Source: Saturnia japonica
Lineage: Eukaryota > Arthropoda > Insecta > Lepidoptera > Saturniidae
Length of the DNA stretch: 64,000 nucleotides
Assembly: GCA_033032175.1 (NCBI GenBank)
Contig: CM065325.1
Location: 13,296,930 to 13,360,929, forward strand
Direction: 5' to 3'
Positions 35,047 through 46,958 of the stretch are shown piece after piece. The notes below the pieces were generated by a model that saw only the letters and a list, made by a program, of their open reading frames with translations, did not search any database and was not told the origin of the DNA. Every line of letters begins with the position of its first letter. Positions within the stretch are counted from its first letter, which is position 1. The translations under genes were made by a program, and so were the position numbers.

Positions 35047-35115
35047 ACTTTGAGATTTTATATTCAAAATTCCGGCAACTTCCAATTAAATTAAAGTTTG
35101 TAATTTTACTTAAAT

Positions 35116-35194
35116 ATTTGTATACCACCCACATTCATTCTGCAAAACGGAAGGTAGTCACGTTTTTTCAAAGAAATGTTTGAGTAACCTTACA
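35116..35194 (+). repeat. About 80-bp direct repeat, copy 1
   Basis: ATTTGTATACCACCCACATT, then GCAAAACGGAAGGTAGTCAC and GAGTAACCTTACA. The same segment, with two extra T, is at 37687-37768, ending exactly where the right 927-bp repeat starts. It sits just downstream of satellite sequence both times. It may be part of the LTR of the gypsy remnant, but that is unproved. Confidence 0.8.
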
Positions 35195-35504
35195 TTCGAC
35201 CATCCTGACAACGTGTATGTCCTCATACACGTAACAGGTGTAACCTTAACCTTACATTGGGAAGTCGTTGATGTAGTGTAAGACTGCCACGAGTCGAAGC
35301 ACGCACGGCTTTTTATGGCTGGCTATCCCTACCCCACTCGTAAGGCGTGGCGATATGGCGCTATCGGCTGGTGGGGTAGTTACATGGCTTGGCTTGGCTT
35401 ATGGCGACACTTCCGGTGGCAGCACTAGGCATTACGTACGGTAGTGCTTCCGGTGGGCAGTACCGTGGCGAACAATGTGCTTCCGGTTGGTTGTTACACT
35501 CGGC
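35195..35504 (-). mobile_element. Possible LTR of the Ty3/gypsy remnant
   Basis: GC-rich non-coding sequence next to the 3' side of the integrase remnant on the minus strand. Read on minus, a boundary at about 35504 shows AGGACGGCCGAG followed by TGTAACAACC, which would suit a polypurine-like tract and a TG LTR start. Internally, repeated 'CACCGGAAG'-type words occur. I found no full matching second LTR in the window, so the call rests on position and the TG start only. Confidence 0.4.
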
Positions 35505-35569
35505 CGTCCTGCAAAGATTGCTCCCGCAATCGAAACAAGAAAGTTTAGGTTACTGCTAATATTGAAAAA

Positions 35570-36280
35570 CTAACTTTCCAAGAGAGGCAACACTGCTGAA
35601 ACGAGCCCTGTGAATTTCTTGTGTCCCCTTATCCCCTTTAAGCTTCTAATTTTATACCCGTCATTCCCCATAACCCTAATAACTACACAAGGTCCTGAAT
35701 AAATATCATCTAATTTAGTATTGATTTTGCCAGCACTACTGACTGGAGCCTGCTTCCAGAGCACAAAGTCTCCTAGCTTATAGATTATACTACTCTTTCG
35801 TTTCTTGTCATACTGTCTCTTCATCCTAGCACTGGCTAGTTTATTGCGGTCTGTGGCCTTAGTCCGTCTAGCATGTACAGGCTCGCATTCCTGGCCAGGG
35901 ATAGATACATCGCATACAGATCTTCCTGATTGAGCGAACATCAAATCATAAGGTTTATATACCCTGTCGATACATTTATAGTATTGTTGATACCCCATAC
36001 GATATTAGGCAAGCTGCTATCCCAATTGCTTCCCGCCTCACAGTACGGTTTGTTCTTTCTACCTGACCATTCGCACGCGGGCAAGCAATTGTACATATTC
36101 GTCTTAATTATCTCTGTACAACGCTTTAGACCTACATGACCGATATCATCATGGTGCATTTGTAAAATTTTCCAACGAGCGAAACGCGGAACTATTAGGC
36201 GATTACCATTTAGTGTTTTACGATAAGAGCGTAGTTGTTAACTATATAGTGGTCGGTACACTCACTGTTTATTAATCCTA
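35570..36280 (-). pseudogene. Ty3/gypsy-type integrase remnant
   Basis: On the minus strand. The upstream part (about 36280-36100) encodes the integrase N-terminal zinc-binding region, with HHDDIGHVG providing the histidines. A large deletion follows, so the first two catalytic aspartates are absent. Next come a frameshifted end of the catalytic core, the WDSSLPNIVWGINNTINVST strand and YDLMF. The C-terminal part to 35570 includes KRQYDKKRK, LGDFVLWK and the YSGPCVVIRV motif of the SH3-like domain. An ORF at 35570-35998 is still open. This is a dead fragment of an LTR retrotransposon; gag, protease, RT and env are not seen. Confidence 0.85.
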
Positions 36281-36462
36281 TAATACTATTCAATTTTTCG
36301 TCTTGGCACTACGTTAAAACATTGACTCAAAATTGATTTGAATTTCATACTTTCGAACTTCAGTGCAATTAAATTCCCCCCTAACGGATTTACTTAATGT
36401 CCAGTTTCCTCCGGGTCATAACAATCCAAAACATATCTGAATAAAAGCACATATTCAGGCCA

Positions 36463-37222
36463 AAATCCTAAACACTTTTAAAGTGCGTTTATTTTCTTAT
36501 CCTTTGAGATATTTTCGAGATTCAAAGCATTTCCGAGGTACAAACCGATTGCACGACGATTCCTGTTTAAAGTTTGTGGAAATTTTGAAAATTTGAGAAA
36601 ATTCAATTTTTCGAAAATTTCAGGTGCGATTATTTTCTTTTCTTATGAGATATTCTCGAATGTCCAAGTTTTGCCTAGGGGTACAAACGATTGCACAACG
36701 ATTCCCGTTTACAGTTTTGTGAAATTTTGAGAATTGACTGAATCCAGCCCTATTTCTAAACACCTTTTAAAGTGCGTTTATTTTCTTATCCTTTGAGATA
36801 TTTTCGAGATTCAAAGCATTTCCTGCGGGTACAAACGATTGCACGACGATTCCTGTTTAAAGTTTGTGGAAATTTTGAAAATTGAGAAAATTCAATTTTT
36901 CGAAAATTTCAGGTGCGATTATTTTCTTTTCTTATGAGATATTCTCGAATGTCCAAGTTTTGCCTAGGGGTACAAACGATTGCTTACAACGATTCCCGTT
37001 TACAGTTTTGTGAAATTTATGAGAATTGACTGAATCCAGCCCTATTTTCTAAACACTTTTAAAGTGCGTTTATTTTCTTATCCTTTGAGATATTTTCGAT
37101 ATTCAAAGTATTTCCTGCGGGTACAAACGATTGCACGACGATTCCTGTTTAAAGTTTGAAATTGAAAATTGAATGAGAAAATTCAATTTGTCGAAAATTT
37201 CAGGTGCGATTATTTTCTTTCT
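36463..37222 (+). repeat. Second plus-strand satellite segment, about 2.6 units, indel-rich
   Basis: It has the same A and B half-units as the array at 32788, starting mid-B (AACACTTTTAAAGTGCG) and ending mid-A (GGTGCGATTATTTTC). Compared with the main array it has many single- or few-base indels, for example TTGCTTACAACG instead of TTGCACAACG, AAATTTATGAG, 'CATTTCCGAGGTAC' and ACACCTTTTAAAG, while substitutions are few. That pattern resembles unpolished assembly more than natural decay. Confidence 0.9.
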
Positions 37223-37686
37223 TTGGTTTCTCAATGTCAGGAATCTTCTGATTACGCTTTACCTCTCGCCTTAAACACGTGTCCGGGTTCGGCCGAGTTT
37301 CGAGGACCCTGGCAGCACAATGCCGGGATGCCTCCTAATAGACTTCCGTCTATTTTCGGAAGAGTTCACATGGCATATTTACTCGATTGTACAATCAGTA
37401 CAATGTTCAATGCCCACATTGTGGTCGTATGATTACATCAGGGTAGTAATAATACCAAAATTCCTGATGTTATCCCACTTCTGAAATGTTAAAACTTGTG
37501 GGTCTTGTGGAATAATAGTCCAAAAGTTTAATATTCGTGGTTTATTCAGACAGAGTATCGTTGTCAAAGAGGTTACTTTCACGAATGAAACTTTCAAGGC
37601 TTGACGTACCCGCTTTTATATCAAAATAATCGCAGTCCTACCCGCTTTATATAAAATTAATCATTGTCATGTGTTACTTGCTAACA
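37223..37686. other. Unassigned spacer between satellite and the 80-bp repeat
   Basis: It contains a GC-richer part at 37255-37340 (CCGGGTTCGGCCGAG, CCTGGCAGCACAATGCC) resembling dispersed repeat sequence, then AT-rich DNA. The 87-codon frame at 37169-37432 begins inside the satellite and is not a credible gene. Confidence 0.4.
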
Positions 37687-37768
37687 TATTTGTATACCAC
37701 CCACATTCATTCTGCAAAACGGAAGGTAGTCACGTTTTTTCAAAGAAATGTTTTTGAGTAACCTTACA
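37687..37768 (+). repeat. About 80-bp direct repeat, copy 2
   Basis: It matches 35116-35194 apart from an extra TT before GAGTAACC. It ends with ACCTTACA, directly joined to the first base of the right 927-bp repeat at 37769. The left 927-bp copy lacks this neighbour. Confidence 0.8.
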
Positions 37769-38695
37769 ATATGATTGGTTTCTCGGAAACGGGTTCAACA
37801 ATTTGGATGAAATTTTGTATTTAACCATATTTGCCCAGATTGATGTTATCTTTTTAAAAAAAGCTCGGTCGCCCAGATATTTATATTTATGAGCTATTAA
37901 TAAACACGAAATAGCTACACTAAGATTTATTACAATTAAATTGAAAAATATCTTCGTAAAACAAAAACAACAATGTAACAACTCGCAGGATAATCGTAAT
38001 TAACAATATCATAATTAATTATCCAATCTAATTCAGTCTACCCGTCGACCATGAGAACTATAAATGCATTAGAAACGTATTGATAACTATAACCAAATTA
38101 AAAATAAACGAGGTCTATAAAAATTGTACACTTGAGCAGGCTAGTTTACTAGCTCTACAATTAGGTATGTTTAGATTGCAATAATCGTACAACAAGTGAT
38201 ATCGATTCCTTGTGATCTTTAACACGGATATTCTATTGTTTACTACAGGACGTGCAGAGTGTACAGACACCTAGATGCTGATAATCAATTAAAGAAATGT
38301 AGGATACATTTAAGCGTAAGACTTATCTTATAATATATCCCTAAATATGTATAAATTTACCAACTCAATAAGTTACAGGATGCGTGAAAAACTGAAAAAT
38401 GCACATTATAAAAGTAAATATTGAATTCTATAGAACCCAACAACCGTGTTTATTCAATGCAAAACCGACTAGCGCAAGTTAAAATCTTTTAAACAATGAA
38501 CATAAAAAATCCATGGGGGCATTTATTATTGAACTTGACATAAGTAAGGGCGAAGCAGCATTGAACGGTAATGCCAGAGCGGCACGCTATGCACTGAATG
38601 TTATAAGGCCAGGGATAAAGAAATGCGTCAAAGAGAATTACACTCCTTCCACGATCATTTTGTTAATAAGGTCTAATTTTTAAAGTGGGATATTA
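37769..38695 (+). repeat. Right copy of the 927-bp near-identical direct repeat
   Basis: It is the partner of 27626-28552. Mismatches are at 37839, 38140 and 38302. It contains the second copy of the 56-codon ORF at 38513-38683, unchanged. Sequence after 38695 (TGTATTTCATG) is unrelated to that after the left copy. Confidence 0.95.
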
Positions 38696-40476
38696 TGTAT
38701 TTCATGAAAACAAGTAGAAAACCAGAACGACAAAGAGGTATTAACTTTCAACAATTGATGATGGTGGCTTAAAGAACGTACTTATTAAAACATAGTTTTA
38801 AGATAATTTTACACCGATTATTTTTAATGGAGTTACTAATGTAAATATTACAATATTGATCGATAGGATTAATTAATTGTTACCCTGGTCATATTGGCTT
38901 GAAAGTTATGAGTACTATTTCTGCATGGTTTATCAGAAAACAAACATAGTTATTGGAAGATGAAAACCTGTTATTTTACAACATAAACAACACTAATGGA
39001 AAGTGTAAAATGCAAAACATTGAGCTCAGGAACATCAAACAACTGTCGTCACACTAAATTTAAGCGTTCATTAAATTTTCAGCCGAATACCAGTTTCATG
39101 AACGCTGACGTCAGTAATTTTAATTAAACCAGGACTCATGTAGGTCTTTCCATTAAGTCTAAAATTAGAGAGCCATTGTCAGATATTAGAGCAGAGTCAC
39201 GGGCGGTTTGCGTTAATGTCGCAAATCGTAACAATTAAAATAAAACAGTAAAGTTTTAAGTTCAAGGCGAATTTAAAATAGCCTTTGTATCGTTAGACCT
39301 TTTGTACGTATAACAAGTAGTATTGAATATTTTACTTTAATGTACTTTGCTTACAAATTTACGGGATATGTTTGTATGGTTGGTTGTATTTGTATCTAAG
39401 AAAATAGAACTTGCCAAGGTTCTATTAGACGACCTTCTCGTTCTCTCGTAAAACAGTAGATAAGTGTCGACATCTATTAGTGACTAACCTCAGACAGTTC
39501 CTTATCTTGTTCGCAAAACTCATGGATAGAAATATATTAGTATTCAGTAATCTAACAGTTACAACGGTCATGTAAAAAATATCTCTTAACAATAGTAACT
39601 AAAGGGTCAACCCATGTTTATTGTATGTTTTAATATATTTCATTATTTAATCTGAATATATAAATCAGTAGGTACAAATTAGACTAGTTCACTGCAGAAC
39701 CACGAGGACTGCACAATTACGCGGTCAAGTGCACTCAGCTACGATATTACTCGTGCAATGTTGGGAATTTTAATGAAATGAAAACTGGAGAGTATTTAGG
39801 TCAAATAAACAAGCTGCAGCTTCACGGACTGAGTCTAGTTGCATGCGGGATTTGAAACCCCCTGCGGTCCGTGTGTGCTAAGGCACTCGTGACGTCCATT
39901 CTTTTATGATTGTAGAATGTAGAGCAATTCTCCGCTCACTCCTTTGATATGTAATGGGTTTTCAAATAAAAATATTTGATACGATATACTTAAGGTATAT
40001 AATATGACAGTATATATATACTTTTTACCTTTATCGAGCCTTAGTTGGCCTTTTAAAATGTAATCAATTTTATTCCTTTGATATCAATCAATGTTCATTT
40101 TGGAAGCTCTTCTAAGGGTATTTTTTTAATTTGTATGCTTTTTTTGAAGACAGGAGTTTATTTCGTTATGGTTTTGTATAGTTTTGGATGTAATAACTCT
40201 TAATCTAATTGATCGCCTTCGAATCCCTTTGCCTGGTGGATAAAGTGGATAAGACAATTTACGACATTTTTAGAGCAACGTTTTTAAACTTATTTGTGTG
40301 TGAATCTGATACATAAATGATTATTGTTATTAAAATTCAGGCCAAAAAAGTTATCCAAATACATTCACCAATTTTTCTTCTTCTAAGTTCTCATTTAATA
40401 AACATAAAGGAATGCGAAGTTTAAAAAAATTAATAAATAAACACGCTATTATCACGCACTAAAAATTATAAAACAT
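38696..40476. other. AT-rich DNA, nothing recognised
   Basis: No gene, RNA or complete mobile element seen. The only notable points are a short TATATATA tract near 40010 and a GC-richer patch near 39840-39895 without recognisable content. Confidence 0.45.
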
Positions 40477-40730
40477 CTCCTGGCTTCATCGCCAGACACT
40501 AGATACCAAGCACAATTTATTGGACTTGTCAAAACAAATCATTTGAGCCCTCAAGGGTATGCTAGTAGCCACTAAAGAGTTCTCCTGGCTTCATAATCAG
40601 ATTAGCTCCAAGATAACAAATTATAGTGTTGTCATCCGAACTACATATCATATAAAGTTTCGTTTCGATACGACAATCAAAGTTTGTTAGTTACAAGTGA
40701 AGTTAATAAAAGCGTGTTAAAAAAGGAATC
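40477..40730 (+). repeat. Dispersed repeat family D, copy 2
   Basis: The phrase CTCCTGGCTTCAT occurs at 40479 and again at 40581, about 100 bases apart, so the repeat includes an internal duplication or two overlapping copies. Downstream blocks TTGTCATCCGAACTACATAT, 'TTTCGATACGACAATCA' and GTGAAGTTAATAAAAGCGTG correspond to those at 21747-21940. Confidence 0.55.
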
Positions 40731-41393
40731 TTCTAACCCGAAAGTCATATAAAAAATGGATATCAATGTTTTCACATCAAGCACGGATATTATGACCTCA
40801 TAAAATTCAAGCGGATTCACTTCTTGAGTTGTTTTTCTCGGATATCTTTATCCATCGTAATACGAATTCAAAACTAACATTGAAGTAAGCCAAATTATTT
40901 ACTGAGGTAAAACTAAAACTGCGTTCGAATGTAAGAATCATCATAAACACTGATTATGTTTGAAGATCAACATCGCTCAATCGATTATGTGATTACGTTT
41001 GAAGTGAGGAAATCCAAACGCATAATAAATTTAAATACTGAACTCCGATGAACCGATTGAGGTATAGCAGCACTACTGCCAACTCTTACAGCCTCGCAAT
41101 ATCCGTAAGAAACAGGTTTTATTGTATAAAAACTAAACAAATCTCATTCTGAGGAAAAATCGTTTTTGTTTACATTCAATTTTATGATCTCGACCCGAAG
41201 CATCGAACACTAAAACACATTACAAAGCAGTAAATTATTTATAATTTAGTATCGTTACATCCCTAGTTTGAATAATTAATTTTGATTAAAATTTGATATT
41301 CGAATTTAACGTACTTTAATAGAATTCCCGAAATTGATATGCAATAAAAATTATCAATATAACCTAAAAAATCATATCTTCTTATATTAATTC

Positions 41394-41522
41394 TCGGAAA
41401 CGGCTCCAACGATTTTGATGAAACTTTGCATTTAGATAACGTTCTACATTCCAAGGTTACCTAGATAGGAGTTTTCCTTTCTTTGTATACATGACACCGA
41501 GCAGAGCTCGGTCGCCCAGGTA
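41394..41522 (+). repeat. Dispersed repeat fragment related to the start of the 927-bp repeat
   Basis: TCTCGGAAACGGCTCCAACG, 'GATTTTGATGAAACTTTGCA' and GAGCTCGGTCGCCCAGGTA. The same series, shorter in the middle, is at 27638-27740 and its right copy. The Helitron-like element at 41523 begins immediately after it. Confidence 0.65.
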
Positions 41523-42054
41523 TCTATACAATTAACAAAATTGAAGTGTCTGTTTGTAATGTCAAAATAACAGCTTTTTACTAAATGCATATGAAAGTAT
41601 ATTCGATACCTATAACAAAAAACACCCATTTTAATTTTTTTTATCTATCTGTCTGTATGTCTGTCTGTTTGTTCCGGGTAATCTCAGAAACGGTTGGACC
41701 GATTTCGACGGGACTTTCACTTCACTTCACTGAATTTATAGGGAGTAATTTAGGCTACTATAATTTTAGAAAAAGAATTAGGGTTCCGCACAAATAAAAA
41801 AAAATGGTCATGGTGAATCAATTCGGGCGCTTAAATAGCTTATGCTGAGTAAACCATAAGAGATATAGCAAATTAATCTACTACATAATCATAGGCATTA
41901 AAAAGACCTACAAAAAAGTGCGGGAGAGAATACATCTATCTTCTAAGGAACGCCCACAATAAGCATTTTTGTCTTTAAATTAGCCGGGAGCGGGGGAGCA
42001 AGATTGGCGCGGATATTCTGTAGTCCACGTGAGCGAATCCACGGGCACAGCTAG
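41523..42054 (+). mobile_element. Helitron-like repeat, family H, complete copy
   Basis: A 532-bp copy with both ends: A/TCTATACAATTAACAAAA on the left and GAGCGAATCCACGGGCACAG CTAG/T on the right. A hairpin (CGTG...CACG with a GC/GC inner pair) lies about 10 bases before CTAG. The 5' TC, 3' CTRR, near-terminal hairpin and insertion between A and T without target duplication are Helitron hallmarks. The interior includes a TCTG microsatellite (CTGTCTGTATGTCTGTCTG) and no Rep/helicase frame. It is the reference copy for the others in this window. Confidence 0.85.
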
Positions 42055-42949
42055 TTTATAATAAAACTACGAGACGTAGGTAAATAATTACTCCGTAATA
42101 AACGCGTGAGGAGCCGATGACAAAATCAAAACCAGAAATATTTAAAGGCCCTAAGAAGGTACTTATGAATATCGACACTATCCTGTGCTAGCACCGATTC
42201 GGAAATAATTCCAGTTAACGATAAGAGGTACGGCAAAAACTCGATCAGATTTTTGGTTTGGTTTGATTTTTGATTTTGGTTAAAGAAAATCAATTCAGTC
42301 GTTTGAAGATTATCAACTCGTTTCTAGTTGATAAATATATTTGGACATCTTCAAGAGATCTGATTGAGTCTAGATTTGATATTTTGTTACTTCAATATTA
42401 GTAAAACCTTGACCTGATGCTGTGGCGTCACCTGCAGGATACCTAACTCCTCACTAACTTACAGCAGAGATACCGTGCTTGTGCTCATTGGAATGGTCTC
42501 AGTGAATAGATTACTTTTGTCGGAGTTTTTTTACATAGTACAGCAGCTAGTAATACCATGATAATATATTATTGTTTTATTATATCCTTGATTTAAACTT
42601 CAACTCGCAGAATATCCATCCGTTATTCATTCATAGTACCTAGCCGTGTGTAGCGTGTGAGTCATGCCGACGCGACGCGACGCATCGCATGTAGGACGAG
42701 GTTGTGGCACTGCGCATCTCACTGTGCATACTTACGATATCTGCACTGCGCAATGCAATGCCATTCCGGTGGGCGTTATGGTCACTGACCTTTCAACTAT
42801 GTCCATGTCAATTACTATTCGAGTCAATAACGCTTTGATAGCTGTTCGTGTTCTTATAGTTATTGAAATTTCATTTAGTTACTATGTAAAGTTATTTTAT
42901 AAAGTGATGAAAGTAGGGAAAATAAGGAACATTCGTAAACTGGGTGACG

Positions 42950-43265
42950 ACCACCTTAAACCAGGTATACTAAGTACCCACCACAGCGGCTCGCTTAGGC
43001 GCGTCGTGTTCCATCACCAGACGGTGTTATCCAATAATCAAGCGAGTTGGCAGGGATCTACACACCTCTAGGTACTCGAATGGATGGCACCCACCTCATG
43101 CTTAGGCTAATGCCCTTCATAGTGATTAATTTAGTTTTGTCGCGTTTCGGGATCATTCCTTTTATATCCTGCTACCGAGTAGTTTGCAAGCCGAAATTAC
43201 AACAACGACCGTCGATAGATTACCGATCTCTCGGTGGTTGTCGTTGTTTTTAAATGCAACTTACT
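42950..43265 (+). repeat. Repeat family Q, copy 3
   Basis: CGCTTAGGCGCGTCGTGTTC, 'ATCCAATAATCAAGCGAG', TTTTGTCGCGTTTCGGGATC, TATATCCTGCTACCGAGTAG and CGACCGTCGATAGATTACCG then ATCTCTCGGTGGTTGTCG. This is the longest copy. The 135-codon frame at 42664-43071 runs into its left part, as does the frame at 62260-62613, which explains those frames as chance plus repeat. Confidence 0.65.
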
Positions 43266-43269
43266 GTGT

Positions 43270-46100
43270 TTACTATTAGGCGAAGTGCAGAAACTTTACT
43301 ATATAAGAACACATACGCTGAATTTGCCATTTTGAAACCAATCTCAATTTGCCATTTTAATACTGTCACATCATTATTAAGTGTGTGGCAACACTAATGT
43401 CTAGTTCCAACCTATCTCTCCAAAGTCCGACAAATCGTCTCTTACAACATCTATATTGTCACTAGACTGTTTCACAAGAACTGCCTTTTCTTAAACCTCA
43501 TAGAAGGCAATCTGAATTTGCCATTTTAAACCAAATATATTTAGCCATTTTTGCTACCGTGGCCGAATAACAAACACGTGTGACGGTAAGTGCAACTACA
43601 TGCTGCTACCTTATCATAGCGATAACATTGTTGGAATGTAAATGTCCGATAACATGAGCGACAACATTGAGAATGGCGATTCAATTTACCAAACGAACAA
43701 TAAACAAAATTAATGTACCTTGTTTATGTTCTAACGGTAAGTTCTAATCATGTTGATGTGTTCCCAGATATTTATTAACATGATTTTACTCATTATTTTA
43801 TTGTTTTATATTTAGTCGAGGAAACTGGATACAATCTAATAATTTAATAAGAATACAAGATCTTTAAATATAATTTTTATCGAACTCTACTAGACAGAGA
43901 AACAAGGCTTAAAATATAAAACCAACAACTTTTGACTACTCTACGTTTGAGCAACAATCTCGTGTGGTTGATGATCAATGTCGATGTATAGAAAATAATA
44001 CAATGTGAAGACTTATTCTCAAGCCCCGCTGCAGTAACATACCGGTGCTTCGCGACATAACTCGTACCATATACCTACCTAGCTTACTAAACAGTACTAG
44101 ACTGCCAAATATTTATATTTTTCATCTGGTGTTTATCAAAAATTCTGCCTTTTTTTTAGGATTCAACGCATTATCATTTAGAGATCATTGCTTTATAAAA
44201 ACATAGACAGTTGATTCCAGTGGCGTAAATAACATGGGTGAAACCTGGACAGCAAATCAAGCTGTTGTGTTAGAGTAGAAAAATGCACAATTGGCCATTG
44301 CCTTTTTGTGTGTTTTCTCTTACACACTTATTTTATTATCACAAACAAAAATAACTCGGAAAATGTTATCCTACAACAACAGCATGATGGAGTCGACTAC
44401 ATCAATGATAATAATGTAAATTCATTATACAGACTGTTTTTGTGTGAAAACAATTTGATGGTTAATTAAGGGCGACTTGGGCAACATTTCATTTAACTCA
44501 CCGCTAAATGAAATTAGTTAATTACAATTAGCCTCCTTAAATGGATTTATCGTAAACACATTTAGGGTCGTCTTGCACGAGACATACAGTGCGCTGATTT
44601 AGTTAAACATATTTAGCGAGCCTGTAAATCAGTCCCTGCGTTCCGTTTCACGTCTTGACGAGTTTCTTAACACGAAAAGCGCGATGATTAAAACTTATAC
44701 ATAGAATGAATCGTGCATAGTTCGATGGTATTGTTTGTTGTCTGTCAAAGTCAAATAAATTATACGAAAATACTGCAAAATTATCTTCTAGTAGCGATCG
44801 CCCTAAGGTCGAAATTCGACCAGCTACTTTTTGATCATAGATTATTTTCTGTTTGACATTTGTAATAAGAACCTAAACAATGATTATTATATCACTTGCT
44901 GTCACTTTTCGTTGATTGACAATGTCAATATTTTGGGGGGTCTAAGTTCAATGGCACTGTTCGGGTTAGGATTCGCAGTATTAATTTATTTTATTTAATA
45001 TATTAGTAACAGATATTATAGCTTTCTGCACTTCTCCATATAAACTTTAACCATGCCAAATCTCACAGTCTTCCGTGGACGCAATACGCTTAAAAATGTA
45101 CCTAAAGCTTTTGCTTCACGTATTAATATATCAGTAAATTACATATGAGTGAAAAATCTGATAAAAGTGTTATTACCACGCTGGCCCTTATGATGTCTCT
45201 GTTCCTGTATTCCCATAAATTTTTATATATAATTTGTATTTTTATATCATAAAAGCAGTCCGCTTTTGGCTATTTAACTTTGACATTTTGTTAAACATAT
45301 TTAGCAACTAATTTTTCTTTGTGCAACACGCTAATTTCGTTTAACCATTTTTTTATAGTGTTTAAGTGTTTGTTGTGTTTTTAAGTTTTTTATATGTGTC
45401 TTACTTAATCATATTCATATTACGCAAGTCGCCTTAAGATACATTATTTTAATGAAATAAAAATTTCGTTATTATCATTGACGGTCGCAACTGAATTATG
45501 TCGCACTTTCGTTACCTAGCTGCACTCAATTTTACCCTCCACCAAACGTGCCAAAAGCGTTATAACTTGAAAAACCAAGGATTTCCTACATTTGCAAATA
45601 TTTACATCATTTGAAAAACATTGTAATAGTTTGTGTAAGTTTTTTTCTTTGACTGTCTGGTCTCACTCCATACATACCGGCATCGCTGCCAGGCCTCCTA
45701 GCTATATCACTGTCAGAATTTATTGTGAAACTTCTCAGTACAAGCATGTAGATCAATAAATTTAATTTTCCTCAAAGTTTCATGATATGACATAGAGTGA
45801 TGTATAAGGAAAAAAACAACGATTCACTTCTAAAGCCGTCCATGGAAGACCACTAAGACAATCAGCGGTTTTCTCATTGTGTCACATGAAAAGTAAATTA
45901 TTTCATAAATATCCACGATTGTTGGGTGAATAGTGCGTCAGCTCGTGCTTATAAAAAACGTTAACGCGCCATTTACAGAATACCTATTGGGTTACTCACT
46001 CACTCACTAATGTAATTGAGACGCTATTTCCAACGCACTATTGACTCATGTACTATATTTGGACCAATCTTCACCAGTTTTAAAGAATAATTACCATTTA
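43270..46100. other. AT-rich DNA with minor repeat traces
   Basis: No genes. The phrase TTTGCCATTTT recurs at 43324, 43350 and 43517, suggesting a decayed local repeat. At about 44796-44880 there is an inverted relative of the 18225 repeat, with the palindrome GGTCGAAATTCGACC. Nothing else is recognised. Confidence 0.45.
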
Positions 46101-46102
46101 AA

Positions 46103-46345
46103 CATACATACATACCATCACGCCTGTATCTAATGTATACCCACAGTTCGCCGTGTGTGTTTTTTAAGTTCCATGTAATTATGGGGCGAGCCTATTACCA
46201 TTAATCAGGCACAAAGCCAAACTCCGAGCTGCTACTGAGAATTTCATATAAAATCCCAATAATACTTTGCTCGACCTGGGAATCGAACACAGGACCTCGA
46301 TCATAGCAGTCGCGCTTACGACAACTACGCTAATGAGGCAGTTTG
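46103..46345 (-). mobile_element. tRNA-headed SINE, copy 1 (minus)
   Basis: On the minus strand the head has an A-box-like TAGCGTAGTTG and a B-box-like TGTTCGATTCCC (plus-strand 46275-46288), spaced as in tRNA genes. The body (GCTCGGAGTTTGGC, CTCGCCCCATAATTACATGG, ACACGGCGAACTGTG) and the tail (GATGGTATGTATGTATG) match the copy at 56576-57361. The tRNA-like part would not fold as a good cloverleaf and continues into unrelated body sequence, so it is a SINE with an internal pol III promoter, not a tRNA gene. Confidence 0.8.
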
Positions 46346-46958
46346 AGCATTGAGTATTAAAATTAACTAAAGATGCTACAATACTTATTTGCTCTAGTAG
46401 CGTGTTTACAACAGAACTACTAAATCATCATAATTAGTTAATTGCATGTGAAAAAGAAAGAGACACAAAATAAATTTGTATTAATTGAAAGCCACTTTAT
46501 TTACTATAATACGTTAATACGTCTACTAATATACAACATTATGGAAGAAATATGTACAATAAATTAAATAAGGTAAAGGTAAGTAAATTAAATAAATGCA
46601 TAATTTGTAGGCATTTGAATTTATTTAAAAACAAAACATAAGAAGATACAAAAAACAAAATAACATCGAAAAAAACCGACGAACTATTGACCCACATACA
46701 GATATATTATAATATATAATAATGTTTGTTTGAATCATACTAAATAAAGGAAAAATCGAAATATTATAATCAACATACATTATTATCTGATAATTTATCA
46801 GAACAGTTATTTACTCAATCATATTCCCCACGTACAGTGTAATCCAATGAAAACTAGCATCAATCACCAGTATAAATCAGCATTCAATGAGCACCAATAT
46901 ACTCGTATTTCTATAATTGTTATCCTGAATGAACACTATTGAGGAAAATATTATAATT

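Noticed and set aside
28553..37222. CRISPR-like array
   Set aside because: The repeats are 140-289 bp, contiguous and related throughout, with no unique spacers, no cas genes and a eukaryotic context; this is a satellite.
27626..38695. Complete LTR retrotransposon with 925-bp LTRs
   Set aside because: No TG/CA ends, no primer-binding site, no polypurine tract and no coherent gag-pol between the repeats; kept only as an alternative in the findings.
42664..43071. 135-codon plus-strand frame
   Set aside because: The last quarter runs into repeat family Q and the rest has no recognisable domain; the similar frame at 62260-62613 also ends in a Q copy.
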